64,000 bases of DNA. Source: Macrotis lagotis. Lineage: Eukaryota; Chordata; Mammalia; Peramelemorphia; Peramelidae. A program made the position numbers and the translations under genes. The first letter of the stretch is position 1. Every line of letters starts with the position of its first letter. Below, piece by piece: positions 48,011 to 57,511 of this stretch. Below the pieces are notes generated by a model. The model searched no databases. It was given only the letters and a program-made list of their open reading frames with translations, and had not been told where the DNA came from. Where the stretch lies: NCBI RefSeq assembly GCF_037893015.1, contig NC_133663.1, forward strand, positions 1,588,878 through 1,652,877. Reading direction: 5' to 3'.

Positions 48011-49109
48011 GAAAAAGTAAGGGCTTGGTAAGGGCTCATGAAGGATCACCCTAAGTGGCCTTGGACCCACCAAGGACCATGAACCTGAAGTTGCTCTTCT
48101 GGCATGGCCCCCTGAAGGGGGTGGCTTCCACAGACACTGCACCTGTATGACCGTAAGTCACGGCTCATCCCGGTCCCTGCAGAAGTGTGGGGAACAGGTA
48201 AATCCCCGTGGCAGGGATGAATGTGTAGGAGACACATGCACAAGCAAGGACCTGGGAAAGAGAAGTTGGAAGAGGCCCCAAGGGCCTGCTCATATGGCAA
48301 GAGCCAAGGCTTATGGGCAGTTAGCTGAACCCTCAGAGGTTTAGAGTCGATGAGGGGGATCCCCTCAAGATGGTGGTGGCAGCAGGTCAGCCCAGCTCTC
48401 TCACAAGGACTCCATTTCCAGCACGGATGAAGAAAGCATATGCTCCCAATAAGGAATAAGAACTTTGAGGAGGAAAGGTTGAATTTTTCCAGCCCAAAGC
48501 CTGCCTGCAGGCCATTAGGGACCACTTGGCCTTGGAGCCCCCTAGGAGCCCCTCCTCCCTTGCCAGTCTAGGGACCTGAGGATCTTGTTTCTACTGATAT
48601 TTGGGGGGCACAGCATCAGCTTTACAAAGGGGCAGTTCCTTGGCTCAGTGGACAGAACTGGGGTGAGGAAGACTGGGGTTCTGGTTCCGCCTTCAATGTG
48701 TGCTAGCCCTTGACCTCAGCATCCCCATCTGCAGTACAGGACAATGACAGCACCTCCCCACCCCCAGCAATTCCTTGAGGATCAAATGGACCTCCAAGCG
48801 CCACTTGGCTGCAAGCTCTCCTAAATGGAACTAGGCATCCTTAAAAATCTCCTTTTAAATGGATGATGACGGCAATAGGAAATGGGTCCAGCTTGAGCTG
48901 CATCAGCTGGAGTGAGGCAGGGGTGCAGGCCTCCAGGTTGGAGACCTGAACTTCCTTAGAATCTCTCTCATCCAAGGACTGCTTCCTGCTAGCCTCAGAA
49001 GATGGAGGAGCTCCATCTTCTCCCCGTTTGACATCACCCTGTGTGTCTGCATCCACCATCATCCTCCCCGACTTGGCTCCGGCCTCTTCTGGCTCGTGCT
49101 CCTTGCTAA

Positions 49110-49490
49110 AGCCAGGTGGACCCCCCACTGCTGTTGTCTGATCCCTGCTCTCTCCTGGATTTCTCCCTCCCCCCCAGCTGCTGCTGCCTCACCTGCAACC
49201 TGCAGACGTGCTCAGATCTCCTCAATGTGTGACCCTGCTGCAAGCCCTCTTACCCTATCTCAGCTCTTTTACAGCCAAACTCCTGGAAATTCTCCAATGC
49301 ATCTCCCCCTGAATCTGAGTCTCTTGTAACCTGGCTTCTGACCTCATCACTGGTTCCTTCTGGGGTCTGTCTTCTTTTTCTTGCTAAATTCAATAACCTT
49401 TTTCCAGCTTTTCTCTTCCTTGACCTTGCCCTTCCTAGAACTCTGGACACTGTTGACCACCGTCTGTCTCTGGTTCCTCTCCCTGGGTTT
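49110..49490 (+). mobile_element. L2 (CR1-clade) LINE fragment
   Basis: Pyrimidine-rich text typical of L2 3' parts, with CTGGACACTGTTGACCACCG, the remains of the reverse-transcriptase motif FDTVDH. A MIR-like core follows at about 49500-49560. Confidence 0.65.
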
Positions 49491-49689
49491 GCATAGGATC
49501 ATAGACATCACCGAGTCCAATGCCCTCATTTTACAGATGAGGGGGCTGAGGAGAGATGAGCTTCCCGGGATCCACTTCGTTCCCCATCTCACCACTGGGC
49601 TTCTGCTCATGAACCTGGTTCTCCTCCCACCTGCCTGACTACTCCTCCTCACTCTCTGGACAATGATGAATTCCCTTCCTTTTCCACTT

Positions 49690-50170
49690 TGCATGAAAGC
49701 ATTTTTAATCTTTGTTTCAATAGTCCTTTATTGAATATATTTTATTGTACTGTGGTCTGTAAAAGATGTTATTTCTGGTTTTCTGAATTTGTAATGTTTT
49801 TGTGCCCTAATGTCTAATTTTTTGAAGGTGCCTTGCAAAGCTGAGAAATCTGTATTCATGCTTCTGCTTCCATTAAATATTATCCAGATGGCTATTTCTA
49901 AAATTATATTCAGGTCTTCCATTTCTTTGTTTAGCTTTATCTTGGTCTGAAAAGGGTAAATTGACTGCCCCTCCCCATTATAGTTTTATTATTATTTCTT
50001 TCTATAACTCATTGAGCTTTTCCTTTAAGAATTTAGATGCAATGCCATTTGGTGCTTATGTGTTTGGTATTATCTCTGTCTCCATGTCTGCTGTTTTCAG
50101 CAAAATTTAACTTCCCAGTTTCTCTCTTTTAGTTAGGGCCATTTTTTTTTGCAGTTGCTTTAACCTGAGC
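49690..50170 (-). mobile_element. Old L1-like sequence, antisense
   Basis: T-rich block with CCTTTATTGAATATATTTTA, CTCATTGAGCTTTTCCTTTA and GCCATTTGGTGCTTATGTGT. The word order recalls antisense L1 ORF2-side sequence in mammals. Diverged. Confidence 0.55.
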
Positions 50171-51399
50171 TTGATTGCTTACCCCTTCCTTTTGTATTTC
50201 AGTTGAAGCATTGTGTAATTGCTCCAACACCCTTGTGATATGAGGCAATTTTCTTCATCCTTCCTCCCTTCCTTTCCCTCTTTTCTAGAAAAGGTCTTAC
50301 ACTTCCTGTCCTTTCCCATTCTTTTAAAGTCAGCAAAACATAGAACCACTCCCAGACCTCTGCCGTACAGCACTGAAAGGATGACTGTATAATCCGCCCT
50401 TAGTGGAATGGTTACCATTTACCTTTGCTTAGTTTCTTATGATTGCTTGCTTTGGTTTGGTTTGACTTCTGAGTTTATGCTGTGAGGAATGTAGGGCGGT
50501 GGGCTTCCACAGAATGCAGGAGGAGATTGTTGGTTTATAGACATGTATACACACATACATATATGTATACATATATGTGTATAGTCTGCTTGTAGCTGGT
50601 GGTACCCATGTGCAGTTATGTGAGTGTAAGGCACAAGAATTGACCCCGACCTGATCAGACCCGAGATTGTGCCAGGCTCCATTTGACCAAGTGCACCTGG
50701 CTCAAAGAAGGCCATCCGGATTACCATGGACTCCCCTTTGTTCAGGGTGGGGAAAACATTAGAGAATGGTGTGGGGGTGAGTGCGCTGATTAGACTGCCA
50801 CCCTGACCAGTGGCTGGCACGGAAGGGGAGGAGCCAGCCTTTCAAACTGCATATGAGGCTGGGCATTGTTGCAATTTGCTTCCTTTTCTGCAGAAAAGTT
50901 TATTTAAAAGCTATTTCAATCACTCTGGACTAAGGATAATTATGAGCCATTTAAACCGGTGATCTTTTCATCAGGAAGGCTGAAATATTTCTGTTTTGTC
51001 AAAGGGCCACTTCTGCTCTTGAATCATATTCAGCCTTGTTGGGGTTTGACTGGCCGCATTGAGCCCTTTGCCTTTGGGAAGAAACTTGTAAGGCCTCGTC
51101 CTCCTCACTGCTAAACTTAGGGGCTCCTGCCTGGGTCTCCTTGTGTTGGCATTGGTGTCTGGGTGGCGGGCGCAGCCGGAAGGCCTGGGTGTGGGCTGTG
51201 CCAGTCCTGGCGGTGGGCATGAGGGCCCCTTTCAGAGGCTTGCTCTCCACTGTGCACTCAGAGTCTAAGAGGCGGAGCAGTTTTCTGGTGAAGATTTCTT
51301 GAAATAGGATTTTGGGGGGACGTCGCTGGGGTGACAACAATCCTTACTTCGTTCCCCAAAGCCCCCAGCTCACTTGTTTTTGCTCCGAAGACCCCTGGG

Positions 51400-52300
51400 C
51401 CATTCTAGTTTGCGGCCCTTCGGCTTTTGCTAAGAACTGCTTGCCGGTGCCGCGTGGCATGGGCTCTGGGCCACCCCGATTTCCAGCGGCACCCCTCCAT
51501 CCAAGCTGCCGGCTTCCCATTTCTCCGGGCCACGCTCCTGGGGCCCTGGGCGGGTGGGCTTGGGGTTTGCAGGCCGCGGGGTTAGGTGCCTCGCCCGAGG
51601 CCACACAGCCGGGTCACTGTGGGGGGTCGGAACTCAGGGCCGGGGCTCTCTCCCCCGCGCCCCCCGGCCGCCCCCCGCTTTGCACGCTTCACTTTTTAAA
51701 AGCCCCGCCCCGGGCCCCTCCCTCGGGCAGAGGCCCCGCCCTGCCGCGACCCCCGCCCTCCGGCCCCTCCCCCTCCGCAGGCTCCGGGCGGCCCGAGACC
51801 GGGAGCCGGGGGGGCGGGGTCGCCGGGCAGCGGGGAGAGTGCGCCTGCGCGCGGCGCCGGGCTCGGCGGACACGTGACCGGCGCCGGAAAGCGGGGCGGG
51901 CGGGCTCAGGGCGCCTGCGCGGGGCGCGGCGCCCCGCCCCTTCTCGTGCGTTCTCGCGACGACCGCCGCCGCCTCGGCCGCGCTCAGCGGAAGTCTCGCG
52001 AGGCCCGCGGGAGGGGCCGCGGCCAACATGGCGGACGGTAAGGCGCCCGCCGGGCGGGATGGGGCGGGGCGGCCGGCCGGGGCCTGGGCGCGGAGCCCGC
52101 AGCGCGCGGGGGGCCGGGGCCGCCAGGGCCCGGGGGAGTAGGGGGCGCGGGTCCCCTGGGCCACGCCGGCCCCCGCTCCCCGCCCCGCGCGTGAGCGTGA
52201 CTGTGCGAGCGGGCGCGGGAGCGCGCGGCGGCGCCGGGGCCGAGCCTGGCAGGGGGGCCGAGCTGTCAGACGCGGCGTGGGGGGTGGGGGGGGGTGTCCG
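51400..52300 (+). promoter_or_regulatory. ANKFY1: ANKFY1 CpG-island promoter
   Basis: A dense CpG island covers the 5' end of ANKFY1. No TATA box is seen. GC boxes (GGGGCGGGG, GGGGCGGGC) lie at about 51811-51819 and 51893-51902. Further motifs are an E-box CACGTGAC at 51871-51878, two GCGCCTGCGC NRF1-like sites near 51840 and 51910, a near-palindrome TCTCGCGAGG near 51993-52002, and ACATGGCGG (YY1-like) over the start codon. This set is typical of a broadly expressed housekeeping promoter. The exact transcription start is not visible and is probably between about 51900 and 52010. Confidence 0.88.
52028..52037 (+). CDS. ANKFY1: ANKFY1 coding exon 1 (10 coding bases)
   Basis: ATG GCG GAC G followed by the donor GTAAGG at 52038 encodes Met-Ala-Asp and the first base of Glu4. 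Splicing to exon 2 (AG GAG GTG) gives MADEEVAKLEKHL, against MAEEEVAKLEKHL in human as remembered. The start lies in a CpG island with a good context (CCAACATGG). ANKFY1 (Rabankyrin-5) is a Rab5 effector of about 1,170 residues with an N-terminal coiled coil, a BTB domain, many ankyrin repeats and a C-terminal FYVE finger; it acts on early endosomes and macropinosomes. A coding part this small would be missed by gene finders that rely on coding statistics. Confidence 0.94.
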
Positions 52301-52695
52301 CGGGCGTGTCCGCGAGTGGCAGGGGGGTGTCCGCGAGTGGCAGGGGGGTGTCCGCGAGTGGCAGGGGGGTGTCCGAGCGTGGCAGGGGGGTGTCCGCGGG
52401 CGTGTCCGCGAGTGGCAGGGGGGTGTCCGAGCGTGGCAGGGGGGTGTCCGCGGGCGTGTCCGAGCGTGGCAGGGGGGTGTCCGCGAGTAGCAGGGGGGTG
52501 TCCGCGGGCGTGTCCGAGCGTGGCAGGGGGGTGTCCGCGGGCGTGTCCGAGCGTGGCAGGGGGGTGTCCGCGGGCGTGTCCGCGAGTGGCAGGGGGGTGT
52601 CCGCGGGCGTGTCCGCGAGTAGCAGGGGGGTGTCCGCGGGCGTGTCCGAGCGTGGCAGGGGGGTGTCCGCGGGCGTGTCCGCGAGTGGCAGCGGG
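52294..52695 (+). repeat. Compound GC-rich minisatellite (two modules)
   Basis: About 402 bp made of 23 units in two lengths. The 12-bp module is GTGTCCGCGGGC. The 21-bp module has three forms: GTGTCCGCGAGTGGCAGGGG(G), GTGTCCGAGCGTGGCAGGGG(G), and one with AGTAGC in place of AGTGGC. With B for the 12-mer, A, E and S for the three 21-mers, the order is B A A A E B A E B E S B E B E B A B S B E B A, the last A being degenerate. All units are multiples of 3, so long open frames appear on both strands; they are not evidence of a protein. The + (non-template) strand is the G-rich one. Confidence 0.97.
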
Positions 52696-53379
52696 AGGGT
52701 GGCAGTGGGTCCGAGCGTGGCGGCGGGGGGCACCGGGAGCTTCTCTTGGGGGCCCTCATCCTCGCCCGCCCCCTCCCCCCCACTTCCTGCCCCCCGTGTC
52801 CGGCTCCCCGCCTTTGCAGGGGTCCCTGTAGCCCAGCAGGGGCTGGTCCTGGGCCCCACGCCTGGAGCTCGGCGCCATCTCTTCACGCGTGGGACCCAGG
52901 CCCGCTTTGCCTCAGTTTCCTCCGTGTGAAAATGCAGCGCAGGGCCTGGTGTGGAGCAGGTGCTAGTGGGTGAAGCCTGACCCGAGTGGGAGCCCGCCAG
53001 CCCCCCACACTCCCCCAGTTCTGGACTGGGGCCTGTGGGCCCGGACTTGGAAGGGCACTCCCTCACTTCTGAGCTTGGCAGCCTTGGAAGCCTCCCAGCC
53101 CGGGAGCTGTTTTCTAGGCGGGCCTCCCCCTTCCTGCACTTGGAAAAGGGGTTGTTGAACCCCAGCGGACAAGGCGGCCTTTCTCTCCCCAAGTCTGCCC
53201 CGCTGGAAGCTGCTGAGCTCTTCCTGGCTTCTGCACAAGCATCCAGGCCTTCATCGAGGTCATTGGCAAAAATGGTGGCTGTCACCACAGTGAAGCCAGC
53301 AAGAACGGCATTTGAAGGTTGGCAGCACGCGGCAGACGTTGCGCATTCGGTTCCCATGATAACCTGGGAAAGTGTGGAA

Positions 53380-53760
53380 CCATGATGATCCTCATTTTAT
53401 GGAGGGGAAAACTGACTCAGAAAGAGCCCAATGCTACACAATGACAAGATTCTGGGCCAAATTTGAACTCAGGTCTTCCAAGTAGATTGGCAACTCTTTC
53501 TACCAAAGTTTACCCTCAGAACCCTCATGGCTCTGAGATGAAGTAACCTGACCAAGATCCCATAGCCAGTGGGACCCAGGTTCCATAGATAGCCCAGTGA
53601 TGTAGTGGGTCAGAGTTCAGATCTTGGACCAGTTGCTTAACCTACTGCTCTCAGATCTCCACTGTAGCTGTGTCTGCTTCCCAGAGTTGTGAGGATGAAA
53701 TGAAATGATATGTATAAAATGCTTCCTCAGTGTACAGCCTGGCTCTTGATAGGTGCCACA
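53380..53760. repeat. MIR-like SINE fragments
   Basis: Two worn pieces. About 53385-53490 is antisense (CCTCATTTTATGGAGGGGAA, AATTTGAACTCAGGTCTTCC). About 53600-53760 is sense (CTGCTCTCAGATCTCCACTG and GAGTTGTGAGGATGAAATGA). Confidence 0.7.
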
Positions 53761-54115
53761 TGAGGGTCTGAGAAGTGTGGGCAAGGGATTGGAGAGCCCA
53801 GGAGAGCTCTCTGCCTGGCCCCAGGCTTGTCACCGGAAAAGACTCAGAGAAACCGAGCAGGGAGCTTTAACCAGAGCATGGAGAGCTGGAAAGGAGGGAG
53901 GCCCTGAATTGAGACCCTGGGCCCTACCAGGGACAGACAATCCCCCCCCCCCCCAATCCCTGCTCTAGCATTGTGGTCAGGTCAGCTTTGTTGCCAGACC
54001 CTGGGTGGCTGTTCAAGGAGACCCAGATCAACCTTCAGTAGGACCTGTCCTGCCCTCCTGGAGAACACTGAGGGGACACAGAGAATGAATGCAAATCTGG
54101 GGAAGTAGGGGATCA

Positions 54116-54270
54116 GGGGCAGCGAGGTGGTGCAGTGGATAGAGCACCAGCCCTGGAGTCAGGAGGACCTGAGTTCAAATCCTGCCTCAGACACTTAATA
54201 ATGACCTAGCTGTGTGGCCTTGGGCAAGCCACTTCACCCCATTGCCTTGCAAAAACCTTTAAAAAAAAAG
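54116..54270 (+). repeat. tRNA-like marsupial SINE
   Basis: Copy with GCAGCGAGGTGGTGCAGTGG, GAGTTCAAATCCTGCCTCAG and a tail after CCTTT. A subfamily variant (AGGAGGACCTGAGTTC in place of AGGAGTACCTGGGTTC). Confidence 0.94.
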
Positions 54271-56830
54271 AAAAGAGAATTGTTTGTTCATAGCTTTTTA
54301 AAAAATTAAATATTTCTGCTATTTTCTGTTGTCCATTTTCTCACTCCTCCCATAAGGGGTGGTAGGTAGTCAGGAGAGAAGGAAGGATGGAAGAGAGCTG
54401 TAAAAAGGTCTTTGAGGATTAAGAGGACATTGCATCCTGCTGTTCATATCCTTTAACCATTTGTCTATTGGGGAATGGCCCTTGTTTTTATAGATTTGCT
54501 TCAGTGAGAAACTGAGGCAGCCCACTCCTCTCTTTTGGATAGCTCTAATTTATCAAGTTTTTCCTGATGTGAATCCTAAATTTGTCCCTTTGCGTACTCC
54601 CCCCCAACCTCCACCCCATTACTCTTGATTCTGTTGGGGCTTGGGGGGAGGTGTCAAACAGAATAAGTCCTGTCCCTGTCCCACAACTACTTTTCAGAGG
54701 CAGAAGACTGGCCTTCGCAGTCCCACTGAGCCTTCTTTTCAAGCACAACATTCCTGGTCTCCATATGACTGTTTACCACCCTGGTGGCCTCCTGTAATTG
54801 TCCATTGTCTTTTCTGAATATGATATCAGACCTGAACCCAGCCCTCCTGGTGTGGTCTTTGTAGGGTAGAGGAAGAAGAAAGGATAGAAGGCTCCCTTCC
54901 TGAGCCGGTGTAGCCGGGGAGTATAACTGACTTGGAGTGGGGGCTACGTTCTCCTGCTCTGCCATCTTTGTGCAGAGCCATTCAAGGGCCTCTTACTTCC
55001 TTCCCTGCACCCTTCCCCTTTTCTGGGGCTCTTGGCATCTCTCTGCTGTGGTGCCTGTGGTGGCCACTTGATTCTTTGGTGACATCCAGAGCGCTGGCCT
55101 GGGTCCAGATGGAGTTGTTGGACTCGGCTTCCACATCTTCCTCAATCTTTGCTCAGAAGGCTCCTGGTCGGGAGCCCTCTTGCTGGACTCCCTTTGCTGT
55201 TTCTTGTGTTTCCTCTTGGGTGCTTCCCCATCTTTGCTCTGCTCCCACCTCTTCTTCCTTTTTCTCCCTTGGAGAGGCTCCTGCGTCATCTCCCAGTCTT
55301 TGGCCTTCCTTGGGTCTTGTTCTTCTCATCCCTTCTACAGCGTATTTCCTCCCTGTGCGTGTCCAAGTCAAGGTTAGCTTCCCTGGGAGTTCCTCTCCCT
55401 CCCTGTTGGCACAGTAGTTGGAGTCCCACTTGGGGGGAGGAGGGGAAGGGCTTTTTGCAGATGTGCTTGGGAATTGGGTCTTGGCTGGGGGCTAGCCCTT
55501 GGAAAGCCACTTTTTTAAAATGATCCCACTCACTGGGCTCCTAACATTCAGCTCATGGTTGGGAAATTTTTATAGAATGACATAATTTGGTCTGAATAAA
55601 CATTTTAAAAAATTCGTTTTTCTTTTCAGTCCCAAATTCTCTGCTCCCTCCCGTCCCCAATCCACCTTCCATTGAGTGAGGCAGAGCCAGTTCCTGCATG
55701 AGCATGAGTCGGCCTCCCGATGCGCCCTGGGCTCTCTCTCTGGAGCTAGGCAGCATATTTACTCATGTGTCCTTACCAAGTCGTACAAAGCTGAGGATCT
55801 TGACTATTGTGTTGGGCTTGTAGCAATGGCTCTTTGGGCTCTGTTCCCTCCACTTTGCAGCCAGTTGTCAGCTGTCTTTCCAGGGTTTTTTGGTCTTTAT
55901 AAATTAGCCGAAGGGCGTGTGACCTTGTGCCAGTGGGCCATTCCATTCCCCAGCCTATTCCAGACTTGTGGGTCTCTGATCAGCTTTTCAAACCTTTCCT
56001 CCTCCCCCCCCCCCATTTCTTTTCAGGTTATTCAGAAAGCTGGGGTAGATTGTAGCTTGTTGATTTTGAGTTCCTCATTGTCAGCAAGGCTTCTACTTGG
56101 TGCTGCCCGGGAAAGGCAGTTGTGGAGCTCCCTGGAGACAGCTGTAGAGCTGGCAGCGCCCCAAGGGCCCTTGGGAAATGCTCCCACCCTTTCTCCCTCT
56201 CTAAAGCTATAGAAGCAGATCGTGTTGGGGAGCTCAGGAGAAGGTCGGTTTGAAAGAACTGTCTCATCTTATTCTGGGGCAGTGACTTTTTGTTATGAAG
56301 GCCACGGCAGGGCCTCATTGGGAGCCCCCAAGGTCTTTCTGTCACTGGGAAAAGCAGGGACCCTGAGCCCTTCTCGCCCTCTTCTGGGAGGGCAGCACAG
56401 TAGCATCCTCTCCTTCCCAGCGATGTAACTTTTGGAGCTCCCCGTGGGCTTGAGGAGTGCCTCAGAGATAGTGCGCAGTGGTGTTCAGAATGTTCAGCGA
56501 GTGGCTTCCGTGCTCACTTAGTATAAAGGGAAGAGGTGGGAGAGGACTTTTCTGGGAAGGCAGTGGAAAGAAGAGGGTCTCCTTTTGGCTGATTCCTGGA
56601 TGTCCCTGGGTCTGCAGAGGCTCAGCTGATAAAACTGTTGTTAGAAAGAAGAGGATTTTCGTGTGTGTGTGTGCATGCACACATATTTTGCTTCCCTGAA
56701 AATGAGACCCCCTTGGCAGCTTCCAAACCAGAACTGCATGAGGACCTCCGGGGTGTGTCAGAGGACAACAGTATTTTGTCAGGTCCATCACAGCTGGTTG
56801 CATATTGAGCCCTTTAAGAGACCCAAAAAT

Positions 56831-56975
56831 ATGGGGGCAGTGGATAGAGCACCAGCCCTGGAGTCAGGAGGACTTGGGTTCAAATGTGACCTTAGGTGAC
56901 TAATAATTGCCTAGCTATGTGACCTTGGGCAAGTCATTTAACCCCATTGCCTTAAATAAAGTTAAAAAAAAACAA
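56831..56975 (+). repeat. tRNA-like SINE, head truncated
   Basis: Starts within the A-box (GGCAGTGGATAGAGCACCAG) and includes GGTTCAAATGTGACCTTAGG. Same AGGAGGACTTGGG subfamily type as 54116-54270. Confidence 0.9.
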
Positions 56976-57318
56976 ACCTAGAAATAAAGAATGATTCATT
57001 GTGGCTTTGATGAGAGCTGAGGAACTTCATCACATAAATGTGTGTTAATGCTCTCTTTACGCTGTAAGAATGATTGCTTTAGGTTGCTCAGCCCTGTCAT
57101 TCAGGACTGTAGAGAGCCAGTCCCTTGTTCTCCTTTCCCTTTGCAGTGTCCTGCCCCACAAGTCATGTGCACGTGTGCTGGTGTGAGCCTTTGGGGTGTG
57201 TGTGCAAAAGTGCACACGTGTCTGGGGGTGGGGCCCCGGAGTCACTCTGGCAGGGATGGTTCAGGCCCTCTTGCCCAGCAGCCTTCCTCCTCACTGCCCT
57301 CTTTGTTCCCCATCACAG

Positions 57319-57511
57319 AGGAGGTGGCCAAGTTGGAGAAGCACCTGAAGCTTCTGCGACAGGAGTATGTGAAGCTGCAGAAGAAGCTGGCCGAGACCGA
57401 GAAGCAGTGCCGCCTCCTGGCCGCACAGGCCCACCAAGAAGGCAGCAGCGACTGCTTCATCACGCGCCTGCTGAGAATCGTGGCGGATCTCTATGAGCAG
57501 GAGCAGTACAG
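57319..57511 (+). CDS. ANKFY1: ANKFY1 coding exon 2
   Basis: This exon encodes residues 4-68 (split at both ends). It reads EEVAKLEKHLKLLRQEYVKL and then QKKLAETEKQCRLLAAQ, a clear heptad coiled coil over about residues 5-45, followed by RLLRIVADLYEQEQY just before the BTB domain. The acceptor is CATCACAG and the donor GTGAGT at 57512. Frame and phase (10 + 193 bases, ending AG| of the next Ser) fit the human protein, whose next residues begin with DLKIKV. Compared with remembered human sequence, differences are scattered and conservative (QAHQEGSSDCF against QANKESSSESF). No further ANKFY1 exon is visible up to the end of the window. Confidence 0.97.

Larger units (their letters stand above)
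40506..51400. other. Intergenic region UBE2G1 to ANKFY1
   Basis: About 10.9 kb between the last UBE2G1 poly(A) signal and the ANKFY1 CpG island. It holds L1 remnants (42100-44500, 46935-48010, 49690-50170), an L2 remnant (about 49110-49490), tRNA-like and CORE-SINEs, a polypurine tract (45269-45598), and an AT/GT dinucleotide-rich patch near 50540-50585. I found no supported gene, though 43390-43780 may be a degraded retrocopy. Confidence 0.8.
52038..57318 (+). other. ANKFY1: ANKFY1 intron 1
   Basis: A 5.3-kb intron with GTAAGG donor and CATCACAG acceptor. Its first 660 bases are extremely GC-rich and contain the compound minisatellite 52294-52695. Further on are CORE-SINE/MIR-like fragments (about 53380-53760), a tRNA-like SINE (54116-54270, +), a short old L1 piece (about 54420-54515), and a 5'-truncated SINE (56831-56975, +). 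Positions 54900-56450 show nothing I recognise. Confidence 0.9.

Noticed and set aside
52294-52695. CRISPR-like array
   Set aside because: There are no unique spacers. The units are tandem variants of each other, and the genome is vertebrate.
51312-52929. Very long open frames (392, 211 and 184 codons) on the + strand over the ANKFY1 CpG island and minisatellite
   Set aside because: GC-rich sequence has few stops and every minisatellite module is a multiple of three, so all frames stay open. The frames run through the promoter and past the splice donor, and the amino-acid text is simply the repeat.
51689-53357. Antisense frames of 363 and 364 codons rich in ADTPLPRSDTP-like repeats
   Set aside because: The same array read backwards. 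No homologue is expected and the frames begin and end in unrelated intron or promoter sequence.
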